Positions 1 through 11,437 of a stretch of DNA of 64,000 nucleotides are shown piece after piece. Within the stretch, counting starts at the first letter, position 1. Each line of letters starts with the position of its first letter. Below the pieces are notes generated by a model. That model searched no databases and was not told the origin of the DNA. It was given only the letters and a program-made list of their open reading frames with translations. A program made the position numbers and the translations under genes. Origin of the DNA: Gluconacetobacter sacchari (GTDB taxonomy: Bacteria; Pseudomonadota; Alphaproteobacteria; Acetobacterales; Acetobacteraceae); assembly GCF_014174255.1 (NCBI RefSeq), contig NZ_JABEQJ010000002.1:230765-294764 (forward strand), given 5' to 3'.

Positions 1-564
1 TATCTGGACGAGGCGCATGCGACCGGCGTGCTGGGACCGCAGGGCCGGGGCCTGTCCGCCGAGGCGGGAGGGGTGGATCTGGTGATGGGCACGTTCAGCA
101 AGGCGCTGGGCGGGTTCGGGGCCTATGTCGCGGGCACGCGCGCGCTGTGCGACTGGCTGGTCAGCACCTGTTCGGGCTTTATCTATACCACCGCGCCGCC
201 GCCCGCGCTGCTGGGGGCGATCGACGCGGCGCTGGACCTGGTGCCGACGATGGAGGACGAACGCCGGCATCTGGCGACGCTGGCGGCACATCTGCGCGCG
301 GAATTGGGCGATCGGGGCTGGTCCACCGGCTTGTCTTCCACCCAGATCGTGCCGGTCATGGTCGGCGACAGCGGGCAGACGCTGGCGCTGGCCGAGACCC
401 TGGCGCGCTTTGGGATTCTCGGTGGGGCGATCCGGCCGCCGACGGTGCCGTCCGGGACGGCCCGCATCCGGCTGGCGCTGAGCGCGGCGCATGATACGGC
501 AATGGTCGATCGTCTGCTGCGGGCGCTCGATGAGGGGGCACGGGAGCATGGCATTGTCCGATGA
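1..564 (+). CDS. bioF: 8-amino-7-oxononanoate synthase, C-terminal part
   Basis: This PLP enzyme condenses pimeloyl-ACP with alanine to give KAPA, the first step of biotin ring assembly. The window opens inside the gene and shows the last 187 codons. Visible marks are DEAHATGVLG at the start, where the Asp contacts the PLP ring, and TFSKALGGFGAYVAG, where Lys34 of the fragment forms the PLP aldimine. The stop TGA overlaps the start of the bioH-like gene by 17 bases, so the biotin genes are probably cotranscribed. The N-terminal half lies outside the window. The related alpha-oxoamine synthases Kbl and HemA share these motifs, but the biotin neighbours favour BioF. Confidence 0.9.
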   Translation, partial: YLDEAHATGVLGPQGRGLSAEAGGVDLVMGTFSKALGGFGAYVAGTRALCDWLVSTCSGFIYTTAPPPALLGAIDAALDLVPTMEDERRHLATLAAHLRAELGDRGWSTGLSSTQIVPVMVGDSGQTLALAETLARFGILGGAIRPPTVPSGTARIRLALSAAHDTAMVDRLLRALDEGAREHGIVR

Positions 565-1231
565 CCCGGCGTCGGTGGCGCTGTTTCTGATCCATGGCTG
601 GGGATTTACGCCCGATTTCTGGCAGCCGGTCCGCGCGCGGTTGGGCCAGGTCGAGGCCACGGCGCTGGATCTCGGTTTCTTCGGTGCCGCGCGGATGGCG
701 GATCGGCCGGCGGGACGCCATGTTGCGGTCGGCCATTCGCTGGGTGCGCTGTGGCTGCTGCTGAACCCACCGGCCGAGTGCGTCGGCATGCTGCTGATCA
801 ACGGGTTCGCCCGTTTCGGCGCCGCGGAAGACTACCGCCAGGGCGTCTCGCCGCGCGTGATCGAACGGATGGCGCGCGGGCTGGACCATCATCCGGACGA
901 TGTGGTCGCCGCCTTTCGCGGCCGGACCGGAATCACGACCCCTGCACCCGGCGCCGCCCGGGCGGAGCGGCTGGCCTGGGCGCTGGACCTGCTGCGGAAC
1001 GCCGATGCGCGCGCGGCGTGCGATGCGGGGCAGGGCGCCGGCCTGCCACCGATCCGGGTGCTGGCAGGCGCCGAGGACCCCATCGCGCCGCCTGCGATGA
1101 CCGAAGCCAGCTTCCTTGGCCGCGTGCCGGTGGAATGGGTCGAGGATGGTGGCCATCTGCTGCCTCTGACCCATCCCGACCGATGCGCCGACGCCATCAC
1201 CCGCATGATCGCGGAGCCCTGCCCGCCATGA
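548..1231 (+). CDS. bioH: Alpha/beta hydrolase, probable pimeloyl-ACP methyl ester esterase
   Basis: A 227-residue alpha/beta hydrolase. It has the nucleophile elbow GHSLG (Ser64), an oxyanion-side HGWG near residue 16, an Asp in AGAEDP and a His in EDGGHLLP, which together form a complete catalytic triad. In biotin synthesis BioH removes the methyl group from pimeloyl-ACP methyl ester after BioC has disguised the malonyl primer. That role is inferred from position: the gene lies between bioF and the bioC-bioD fusion and overlaps the latter by ATGA. The ATG at 548 is chosen because homology starts there. An open frame extends upstream to 491, but it lies inside bioF. BioG- or BioK-like esterases are alternatives in the same role. 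Confidence 0.75.
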   Translation: MALSDDPASVALFLIHGWGFTPDFWQPVRARLGQVEATALDLGFFGAARMADRPAGRHVAVGHSLGALWLLLNPPAECVGMLLINGFARFGAAEDYRQGVSPRVIERMARGLDHHPDDVVAAFRGRTGITTPAPGAARAERLAWALDLLRNADARAACDAGQGAGLPPIRVLAGAEDPIAPPAMTEASFLGRVPVEWVEDGGHLLPLTHPDRCADAITRMIAEPCPP

Positions 1232-2646
1232 CCACGCGCAAGCAACGGATTGCCGCCCGCTTCGGCGCCGCCGAAACCTATGACGACGCGGCGCGGGTGC
1301 AGCGCCTGGTCGCCGGGCGGCTGGCGGAGCGGATCGCCGCCACCGGCAGGGCGCCCACCCGGATCCTGGAGTTGGGATGCGGCACCGGTTTTCTCACCCA
1401 GCATCTGCGCCGCCTGTTTCCGGATGCCGACCTGACGGTGAGCGACCTGGCACCCGAGATGCGCGATCGTGCCCGCCGTCGCCTGGACAGCATGCAGGGA
1501 TCAGGCCATGTGCGCTACCTGGTGCTGGATGCCGAGGCGCCGGAAGAGGTAGGCGGCCGCTACGACCTGATCTGTTCCAGCCTGTCGATGCAATGGTTCA
1601 GCGACCGCGCGGCAGCACTGGCACGGTTGGCCGCGATGCTGACCCCCGGCGGGATGATGGCATTTTCGACCCTTTGCGCGGGCAGTTTCGCCGAATGGCG
1701 GCGTGTGCATGCGGCGGCGGGGGTGGCGTGCGCGATCCCGCTCTATCCACCGCCGGCGACGCTGGAGGACGAGTGGCCTGCCACCGGCCAGGGCCTGTGG
1801 CAGGCCGAGACGATTCTCGACCGGCCGGAAACGTCGCTGGCATTCGTGCGCGAACTGCGTCAGATCGGCGCCTCGCTGCCGCGCGAGGGCACGCGCCCGC
1901 ATGCGCCGGGCGTGATGCGGCGGCTGCTGCGCGCGCTGGAGACCCCCGAGGGCGTGACGGCAAGCTATATCGTCGGGTACGGCCTGTTCCGTGTCCCCGC
2001 CTGCCCGGGCGTCTTTGTGACGGGTACCGATACCGGGGTCGGCAAGACGCTGGTTTCGGCGTGCCTGGTCCATGCCTGGGCGGCGGAATACTGGAAGCCG
2101 TTCCAGACCGGCGTTGCCGAGGACATCGCCGACAGCGTGACGGTCGCGGAACTGGCCGGGCTGGAGCCGGCCCGCATCCATCCGCCCGCCGCCGTGCTGT
2201 CGGCTCCGCTCTCGCCCTTCGACGCCGCCGGGCGGGAGAATATCGTGCTCGACACCGCGGGGTTGAGGCTGCCCGCGCCGCGAGGCACGCGGCCGCTGGT
2301 GGTGGAGGGGGCGGGCGGGGTGATGGTGCCGATCGCGCCGGATTGCATGATGATCGACCTGATCGCCCGCTTCGCGCTACCGGTGGTGCTGGTCGCGCGC
2401 AGCCAACTGGGCACGATCAACCATACGCTGCTGACCTTGCAGGCCCTGCGCCGACGAGGGATTGCGATTGCCGGGGTGGTGCTGAACGGCCCCCCATCCC
2501 CCGAGGCGCGACGGGCCATCAGCCTGTTCGGGGGTGCCAGGGTGCTGGCGGAATTTCCGCATCTGGATAGGATCGGCCCGGCGGACGTCGAGCGACTGGC
2601 CCGGCTGCTGCCGTCTTTCGAACGTCTCCTTGCCCCTTATTCGTAA
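1228..2646 (+). CDS. BioC-BioD fusion: malonyl-ACP methyltransferase and dethiobiotin synthetase
   Basis: One uninterrupted 472-codon gene joins two biotin enzymes. Residues 1 to about 252 are a class I SAM methyltransferase with [15 protein letters not shown] at 46-60, matching BioC, which methylates malonyl-ACP to start pimelate synthesis. Residues from about 262 to the end are a P-loop ATPase with GTDTGVGKT at 266-274, PFQTG at 291-295 and [10 protein letters not shown] at 359-368, matching BioD, which closes the ureido ring of dethiobiotin. The linker is only about 10 residues (FRVPACPG region), and no stop or restart lies between the halves. The start overlaps the bioH stop by ATGA. The 3' end overlaps the convergent lexA by 10 bases. 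Confidence 0.88.
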   Translation: MTTRKQRIAARFGAAETYDDAARVQRLVAGRLAERIAATGRAPTRILELGCGTGFLTQHLRRLFPDADLTVSDLAPEMRDRARRRLDSMQGSGHVRYLVLDAEAPEEVGGRYDLICSSLSMQWFSDRAAALARLAAMLTPGGMMAFSTLCAGSFAEWRRVHAAAGVACAIPLYPPPATLEDEWPATGQGLWQAETILDRPETSLAFVRELRQIGASLPREGTRPHAPGVMRRLLRALETPEGVTASYIVGYGLFRVPACPGVFVTGTDTGVGKTLVSACLVHAWAAEYWKPFQTGVAEDIADSVTVAELAGLEPARIHPPAAVLSAPLSPFDAAGRENIVLDTAGLRLPAPRGTRPLVVEGAGGVMVPIAPDCMMIDLIARFALPVVLVARSQLGTINHTLLTLQALRRRGIAIAGVVLNGPPSPEARRAISLFGGARVLAEFPHLDRIGPADVERLARLLPSFERLLAPYS

Positions 2647-3380
2647 CGGCGGAGCAGCCCGACCAGAAACCCCTGGATGCGCACCCGGTCGGCCGGCACG
2701 ATGCGCGATTCGTAGCGCGCATTGGCGGGTTCCAGGGCGATGGTGCTGCCGCGCCGGCGAAGCCGTTTCAGCGTGACTTCCTGATCGTCGATCAGCGCCA
2801 CCACGACCTGCCCGTTATCGGCCGTGTCGCTGCGGCGGATGACCACGGTGTCGCCGTCGAGAATCCCGGCTTCGACCATCGAATCGCCCGCGACTTCCAG
2901 CGTGTAATGATCGCCGCGGCCCAGCAGGGTCATCGGCACGGCGACCTGCGCCTCGGTCTCGCGCAGGGCCTCGATCGGCTGGCCGGCGGCGATGCGTCCG
3001 TAGAAGGGCAGGCTGACGGCCTCGGCATCGGTCGCGATGGGAGCGCCCGCCAGACGGCCGGCGAAATCGCCCTTGATGACATTCGGCACGAAAGGCTGAT
3101 CCGCCGTGCCTGGCGCGGGACCGGCGTCAGGCGTGACATCCTTCGACGGGGTGGGAGGAGCCGCCATTTCCGGCAGGCGCAACACCTCCAGAGCCCGGGC
3201 GCGGTGATGGCGGCGTTGCAGGAAGCCCCGTTCCTCCAGCGCCGAAATCAGCCGGTGGATGCCGGATTTCGACCGCAGGTTCAGCGCGTCCTTCATTTCG
3301 TCGAACGAAGGGGAAAACCCCGTCCGCTTCAGGTGCCGGTCGATGAACAGCAGCAGTTCATGTTGCTTGCGTGTCAGCAT
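2637..3380 (-). CDS. lexA: LexA repressor of the SOS response
   Basis: A 247-residue SOS repressor. Residues 1-65 form the winged helix ([10 protein letters not shown], then [11 protein letters not shown] and [15 protein letters not shown]), and the C-terminal half is the S24 autoprotease. The expected self-cleavage bond is Ala132-Gly133 in GRIAAGQP. The catalytic Ser167 lies in GDSMVEAG and Lys205 in EVTLKRL. An Ala/Pro-rich hinge spans about 72-100. The ATG at 3380 gives the standard N-terminus, although an in-frame start exists at 3440. A perfect GTTC-N7-GTTC box lies 80 bases upstream, so autoregulation is likely. The gene is downstream of moeA on the same strand, an arrangement common in alphaproteobacteria. 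Confidence 0.95.
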   Translation of the reverse strand: MLTRKQHELLLFIDRHLKRTGFSPSFDEMKDALNLRSKSGIHRLISALEERGFLQRRHHRARALEVLRLPEMAAPPTPSKDVTPDAGPAPGTADQPFVPNVIKGDFAGRLAGAPIATDAEAVSLPFYGRIAAGQPIEALRETEAQVAVPMTLLGRGDHYTLEVAGDSMVEAGILDGDTVVIRRSDTADNGQVVVALIDDQEVTLKRLRRRGSTIALEPANARYESRIVPADRVRIQGFLVGLLRRYE

Positions 3381-3460
3381 TGGCACCCCGTGACATCGTT
3401 GTTCCGCCCGTCTGCCCATCGGTTGCCAGAAAAGGAACAAACAGGAAACAGTTCGGTTGT

Positions 3461-3475
3461 GTTCTATATTGGTTC
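3461..3475. promoter_or_regulatory. LexA (SOS) box of the alphaproteobacterial type
   Basis: The sequence GTTC-TATATTG-GTTC fits the alphaproteobacterial direct-repeat operator GTTC-N7-GTTC exactly. It lies between the end of moeA and the start of lexA, about 80 bases before the lexA ATG, where autorepression is expected. A weaker relative, GAAC-N7-AAAC, lies at 3435-3449 on the other side of the putative promoter. Confidence 0.85.
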
Positions 3476-3501
3476 CTGCCCGTCCGTCAATATCATTGCG
3501 C

Positions 3502-4707
3502 TCAGATCGAGAGCGTATCCAGCCTGACCACGCGGCACGATTCGCCCGCCCGCGCCGGCGGAGCGAAAGGCGGTCGCAGGATCAGGGCCTGGCTGCTGGC
3601 CAATATGTGCAACATCGCCGAATCCTGCCGGTCGAAGGCGGTTGCGACCAAGCTGCCATCCGGCACGCGGGACAAGGTGGCGCGCAGATAATCGGCCCGG
3701 CGGTCGTTCTCCGGCAGGTCGCCCCCAAGGATCGCCCGATCCTCGGGCAGGCACCGTTCCTGGTGCCCCGCCAGCGCGCGGATCGCCGGCAGCGCGAAGA
3801 TCAGGCCGCAGACCAGGGCCGCCACCGGATTGCCGGGCAGCCCGAGGACCGGAACCCGGCCGATCCGGCCATGCATCAGCGGCTTGCCCGGGCGCATCGC
3901 GATCTTCCAGAAATCGACCGTCAGCCCGATCCGTTCCAGGCCCTGCTGCACCAGGTCGTAGCGGCCGACGCTGGCGCCGCCCACGGTCAGCAACAGGTCG
4001 GCGGTTTCGATTCCCTGCGCCAGGCGTGCGATGTCGGGCGCGGTATCGCGCGCGGCCGGCAGCATCACCGGCTCGCCGCCGCAGGCGCGCACCAGGGCGG
4101 CGAGCATCGGGGTGTTGGAATTGGCGATACCGCCCGGAGCGATCGGGTCGCCCGGCAGCGCGATTTCATCGCCCGTGGAGAGAATGACGACCACGGGGCG
4201 CCGCCGCACGGCGACCCAGGCATGATTCGCCGCCGCCACCAGGCCGATATCGCGCGCCGTGAGCGCGCGCCCGGCCGGGACGACCATTTCGCCCCGGGCG
4301 AAATCCTGGCCTCTCCGGCGGATATGCTGCCCGACGCCTGGTGTGGCGGCGACCGTGACCCGCTCCGCATCCTGCCGCGCGTTTTCCTGGATCAGGATCG
4401 CGTCGGCGCCCTGGGGAACCACGCTGCCAGTATAGAGTCTGACGGTCTCACCACTTCCGACCCGGCCGGGGAAGGGATGGCCTGCCGGACCTTCACCCAC
4501 CAGCGACAGGACGTTGCCCGGCGCGCAATCCTCCGCGCGGACGGCGTAGCCGTCCATGGCGGACATATCGGCGGGCGGATTGTCCAGCCGCGCGGCAATG
4601 TCGGCGACGGCGATTCGTCCCCATGACTCGGCCAGGGATACCAGTTCCGGCCCCGTGGGCACGAGGTCTGCCAGGATACGCGCCTGGGCTTCGGCGACAC
4701 TCAGCAT
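3502..4707 (-). CDS. moeA: Molybdopterin molybdenumtransferase
   Basis: MoeA inserts molybdate into adenylylated molybdopterin, the last general step of molybdenum cofactor synthesis. The 401-residue length is usual for the family. Seen are MSAMDGYAV near residue 50, the MPT-binding core with STGDE around 180, GGASVGRYD, and the loop MRPGKPL followed by GLPGNPVAA. The ATG at 4707 is preferred over a TTG three codons upstream. A GGGAG sequence precedes both. moaC, the partner usually adjacent, lies 13 kb away, which fits the inversion proposed under findings. Confidence 0.92.
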   Translation of the reverse strand: MLSVAEAQARILADLVPTGPELVSLAESWGRIAVADIAARLDNPPADMSAMDGYAVRAEDCAPGNVLSLVGEGPAGHPFPGRVGSGETVRLYTGSVVPQGADAILIQENARQDAERVTVAATPGVGQHIRRRGQDFARGEMVVPAGRALTARDIGLVAAANHAWVAVRRRPVVVILSTGDEIALPGDPIAPGGIANSNTPMLAALVRACGGEPVMLPAARDTAPDIARLAQGIETADLLLTVGGASVGRYDLVQQGLERIGLTVDFWKIAMRPGKPLMHGRIGRVPVLGLPGNPVAALVCGLIFALPAIRALAGHQERCLPEDRAILGGDLPENDRRADYLRATLSRVPDGSLVATAFDRQDSAMLHILASSQALILRPPFAPPARAGESCRVVRLDTLSI

Positions 4708-4866
4708 CGGTCCCAATTCTCCCGTGTTCGACGGTCAGGCACATATATCTGCGCGATTCGTGCGACTAACGCTTGACCTCGGGGCTCTGTATGCGCATTT
4801 TCCGCCGACTTGAACCACTGCTGCACCTGATTGTTCCAGCAGCGGCGGAGCAGTGCTGAGGATTCC

Positions 4867-5034
4867 ATGGCCAAGACCAACACCATTCAGATCAAGCTCG
4901 TCTCGTCGGCGGACACCGGGTATTTCTACGTCACGAAGAAAAACGCCCGTGCCCAGACCGGCAAGCTCGAAATGCGGAAATACGACCCCGTCGCGCGCAA
5001 GCACGTGGCCTTCCGCGAAGCGAAGATCAAATAA
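4867..5034 (+). CDS. rpmG: 50S ribosomal protein L33
   Basis: A 55-residue ribosomal protein of the large subunit near the E site. The sequence begins [20 protein letters not shown] and ends in a basic stretch, the form typical of proteobacterial L33. It has no cysteines, so it is the zinc-independent type. The ATG at 4867 gives the canonical N-terminus. A TTGACC hexamer at 4773-4778 could be the -35 of its own promoter, but no convincing -10 was found. The gene ends ahead of a strong hairpin. It is flanked by minus-strand genes on both sides and sits at a proposed rearrangement breakpoint. Confidence 0.95.
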   Translation: MAKTNTIQIKLVSSADTGYFYVTKKNARAQTGKLEMRKYDPVARKHVAFREAKIK

Positions 5035-5074
5035 TCCATCCGGTTCCGCGCCTCGCGTGCGGGCTGGACATGAA

Positions 5075-5107
5075 GAAGGCCGGGCATCCGCAGGGTGCCC
5101 GGCCTTC
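5075..5107. terminator. Intrinsic terminator between rpmG and ftsB
   Basis: A perfect 12-bp stem, GAAGGCCGGGCA pairing with TGCCCGGCCTTC, closes a 9-base loop and is followed by CTTGTTTT on the plus strand. It lies 40 bases after rpmG and 18 bases before the end of the convergent ftsB. It may act in both directions, but the T run favours rpmG. Confidence 0.8.
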
Positions 5108-5125
5108 CTTGTTTTCAGGCACCCT

Positions 5126-5455
5126 TTAGAACAGCCGGTCGTGCGGTCCGTAGGGGATGACGAGTTCACCGGGCCGCGCCAGATTCAGCATCGCACGCGA
5201 CCGTTCGTCCAGCGTGTCGCGGTCCAGCGCCTTTTCCTTCAATCCGTTGACCCTGCGGGCCCAGGCAGCCTGTTCCGACACCGCGTCCACCTGGGCGGCG
5301 CGGGCCTCGTCCAGCAGATGCAATTGCGCCTGATAGCTGTGGATCCCGTGATCGCCATGCATGGCGTTCACCCCGAAATAGGCGGTCAGGCCAATGAACA
5401 GGGCAGGGGGGACGACCATACGGACGGTCCGCCGCACAATCCGGCCGATCTGCAT
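5126..5455 (-). CDS. ftsB: Septum formation initiator, FtsB/DivIC family
   Basis: A 109-residue bitopic membrane protein. One transmembrane helix lies near residues 14-33 (VVPPALFIGLTAYFGVNAMHG), followed by a short coiled coil and a C-terminal GELVIPYG region. FtsB bridges FtsQ and FtsL in the divisome. The ATG at 5455 is chosen because GGGAGAAAG lies just upstream; an in-frame start nine codons earlier lacks this site. It follows eno on the same strand, as in many alphaproteobacteria, where pdhA usually comes next. Here pdhA lies 14 kb away. Confidence 0.82.
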   Translation of the reverse strand: MQIGRIVRRTVRMVVPPALFIGLTAYFGVNAMHGDHGIHSYQAQLHLLDEARAAQVDAVSEQAAWARRVNGLKEKALDRDTLDERSRAMLNLARPGELVIPYGPHDRLF

Positions 5456-5507
5456 GGACGGTCTTTCTCCCGGTTTCCGCAAGGAATCGTTGGAATAGCT
5501 TACTATT

Positions 5508-5560
5508 CCCGATTCGGCGGCCGCTGGAAACTGTTTTCCGCGTTGCGCCGCCGAATCGGG
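5508..5560. repeat. 14-bp perfect inverted repeat between eno and ftsB
   Basis: CCCGATTCGGCGGC at 5508-5521 pairs perfectly with GCCGCCGAATCGGG at 5547-5560 around a 25-base loop. It lies 12 bases after the eno stop and about 50 bases before the ftsB start. In the direction of transcription (minus strand) no T run follows, so it is not a typical terminator. It may protect or attenuate the eno-ftsB transcript. Confidence 0.6.
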
Positions 5561-5572
5561 TTGCTGGCTTGG

Positions 5573-6871
<1,299 letters not shown>

Positions 6872-7029
6872 TTATGACTATTGGGCCCGTTGCAGGTCAG
6901 GCAGCGACATGCAACGGCGGCCGGGAAATCGTTCCCGACATGCCTGGCAGGATTCATCTGCCGCCTGTGATCGGTATCATGGGCAAGCGGCGAGCCACGC
7001 GATAATAGCAGGGCTGGAGGAAGATAAAC

Positions 7030-7503
7030 ATGAAACGCCTGCCCCTTCCAACGGTTCTGATGGGAATTGTCAGCCCGCTTCCGGCCATTGTCCTCGCGGT
7101 CGGGGGGCTGTTTTCAACCGCCGACGTGCCGGGCACGACCATGGGCCTGGTAGAATATGCCGCCCTGCTGCTGGCTTTCAGCGGCGCGGTCCATTGGGGA
7201 CTGGCACTGGACCGGCCGACGTTGATCACGGGCAAGCGGCTGGATACGCGGCGCGACGACCGGCGGCTGATGATCGGGGGACTGCCGCTGCCGGTCGGCT
7301 GGGTAGCGTGCCACGCGACCTTCCTGGGCCATGTCACGCTCGGGCTTGCCGCGCTGATGGCGGGATTTTTCGGGCTGTTTCTGGCGGAGCGGGCGGCATG
7401 GCGCCGGGGCGAACTGCCGTCGGGCTATCTGGCCCTGCGGCTGTGGGTCACCGCGATCTTCATGGCCTGCCTGGGGCTGGCCATGCTGATACGCCTGGCC
7501 TGA
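7030..7503 (+). CDS. DUF3429 family membrane protein
   Basis: A 157-residue hydrophobic protein with about five predicted membrane segments, for example residues 8-28, 43-58, 87-102, 107-125 and 138-156. The motif LLAFSGAVHWGLAL is typical of the DUF3429 family. No function is established for this family. A good ribosome site (TGGAGGAAG) precedes the ATG. The gene faces opposite to eno and kdsA and interrupts a string that is usually contiguous, so it is probably a later insertion. It ends 20 bases before the convergent kdsA end. Confidence 0.72.
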   Translation: MKRLPLPTVLMGIVSPLPAIVLAVGGLFSTADVPGTTMGLVEYAALLLAFSGAVHWGLALDRPTLITGKRLDTRRDDRRLMIGGLPLPVGWVACHATFLGHVTLGLAALMAGFFGLFLAERAAWRRGELPSGYLALRLWVTAIFMACLGLAMLIRLA

Positions 7504-7522
7504 CCCCGAGTGCGACGACGGA

Positions 7523-10086
<2,564 letters not shown>

Positions 10087-10428
10087 TCAGTGCGTGGCCG
10101 TGGGGGCCGTCGGAGCCGGAGCAGGCGCCGGAGGGCTGGCCGGGGTGACCGCCGCCGGTGCGGGCGGCTGGGCCAGGATGTCGTGGCCCCCGCCGGTCGA
10201 GGCGCCGCGATTGAGCACCGCCAGCGTCAGCGACAGCAGCATGAAGATGCCGGCCAGAACCGAGGTGGTGCGCGTCAGCAGATTGGCCGTGCCGCGCCCG
10301 GACATGAAGCTGCCCATGCCCTGGCTGCTGCCGATTCCCAGGCCGCCGCCCTCGCTGCGCTGAATCAGGACCGTCCCGATCAGGGCCAAGGTGACGAACA
10401 GGTGCAGGAAAAGCAGGAGGGTGATCAT
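10087..10428 (-). CDS. secG: Protein translocase subunit SecG
   Basis: A small subunit of the SecYEG channel in the inner membrane. The 113 residues carry two membrane helices (about 2-20 and 54-72) joined by a loop with QRSEGGGLGIGSSQGMGSFM, a SecG signature. An Ala/Pro-rich cytoplasmic tail of roughly 30 residues follows, longer than in Escherichia coli but usual in alphaproteobacteria. It starts 36 bases after tpiA and ends at a clear terminator. Confidence 0.92.
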   Translation of the reverse strand: MITLLLFLHLFVTLALIGTVLIQRSEGGGLGIGSSQGMGSFMSGRGTANLLTRTTSVLAGIFMLLSLTLAVLNRGASTGGGHDILAQPPAPAAVTPASPPAPAPAPTAPTATH

Positions 10429-10463
10429 TCTCGACTTCCGAAAGGGCGGCGCAGACAGACCGT

Positions 10464-11207
10464 TTACAGATCAATGGCGGCGCGGACAATCGGCAGAAAC
10501 GCATCGGCCTCCAGGCTGGCGCCCCCCACCAGCGCGCCGCCGACCTCCGCGATCGGCAGGATGTCCGAGGCGTCGCGCCCGCTGACCGATCCGCCATAGA
10601 GAATCCGGGTGGTCTTGCCGGCCTCGCCGAACTGCCGCGTCAGTTCGGCGCGAAGGAAGCCCATCATGTCCGCGATGTCCTGGACCGGGGCCGGCACGCC
10701 GGACCCGATGGCCCAGATCGGCTCGTAGGCCACGATACCGTTGAAATTGTCGGGCAGCGAACCCTTGATCTGCCAGCCGACGGCGTCCTGATATTCGCCG
10801 GCGGCGCGCTGGTCGGCGCTCTCGCCGACACAGACGATCGGCGTCAGGCCGGCGGCCATCGCCGCGAGCGCCTTCTCGCGCACCGTCTCGTCCAGTTCGC
10901 CATGGTCGCGCCGCCGTTCGGAATGGCCGAGAATGACATACTCCACCCCCAGTTCGGCCAGCATGCTGGCCGAGATGTCGCCGGTATGCGGGCCGGACGG
11001 CGCAGGATGGCAATCCTGGGCGCCCAGAGCGATGCCCGTGCCGTTCAACAGGGGACCAAGGACCGCCAACTGGGTAAAGGGCGGGCAGACCACGACCGGC
11101 GGGGGGTTGGGCGTGGCGCGCAGGCCGTCCGCGATCGCGCTCACGAGCGCGCGCGACGGGGCGCTCAGGCCGTTCATCTTCCAGTTGCCGACGATCATCT
11201 GCCTCAT
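10464..11207 (-). CDS. tpiA: Triosephosphate isomerase
   Basis: TpiA interconverts glyceraldehyde 3-phosphate and dihydroxyacetone phosphate. The 247-residue barrel shows GNWKMNG at the start, the catalytic His in ILGHSERR, the catalytic Glu in AYEPIWAIGSG and the phosphate loop YGGSVSG. It heads the tpiA-secG unit and faces ppiD across a 230-base gap. That gap has an AT-rich stretch (11220-11240) that could hold the tpiA promoter. Confidence 0.97.
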   Translation of the reverse strand: MRQMIVGNWKMNGLSAPSRALVSAIADGLRATPNPPPVVVCPPFTQLAVLGPLLNGTGIALGAQDCHPAPSGPHTGDISASMLAELGVEYVILGHSERRRDHGELDETVREKALAAMAAGLTPIVCVGESADQRAAGEYQDAVGWQIKGSLPDNFNGIVAYEPIWAIGSGVPAPVQDIADMMGFLRAELTRQFGEAGKTTRILYGGSVSGRDASDILPIAEVGGALVGGASLEADAFLPIVRAAIDL

Positions 11208-11437
11208 GTCGCTTGATCCCTATATTTATTTTATATTGCAGGGCCGTTGCGCCGCCCGGTTGCGGATTCATGGTACATCATGGGCGCCACGCCTGCACAA
11301 TGGCCATGTGACGACGCGGCACCCGCGTACAGGGTTCTGGTCAATCGCGGGGCGTATCCCTATGGTGCCCCGCCGAATATGGCGGCCATCCGGCCGCCGC
11401 ACGCGCCTGTACCGCCTTCGTCCGGATATTGTCGTTC

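Noticed and set aside
3451..3464. A second GTTC...GTTC pair before lexA
   Set aside because: The spacing is 6 bases, not the required 7, and it overlaps the perfect box.
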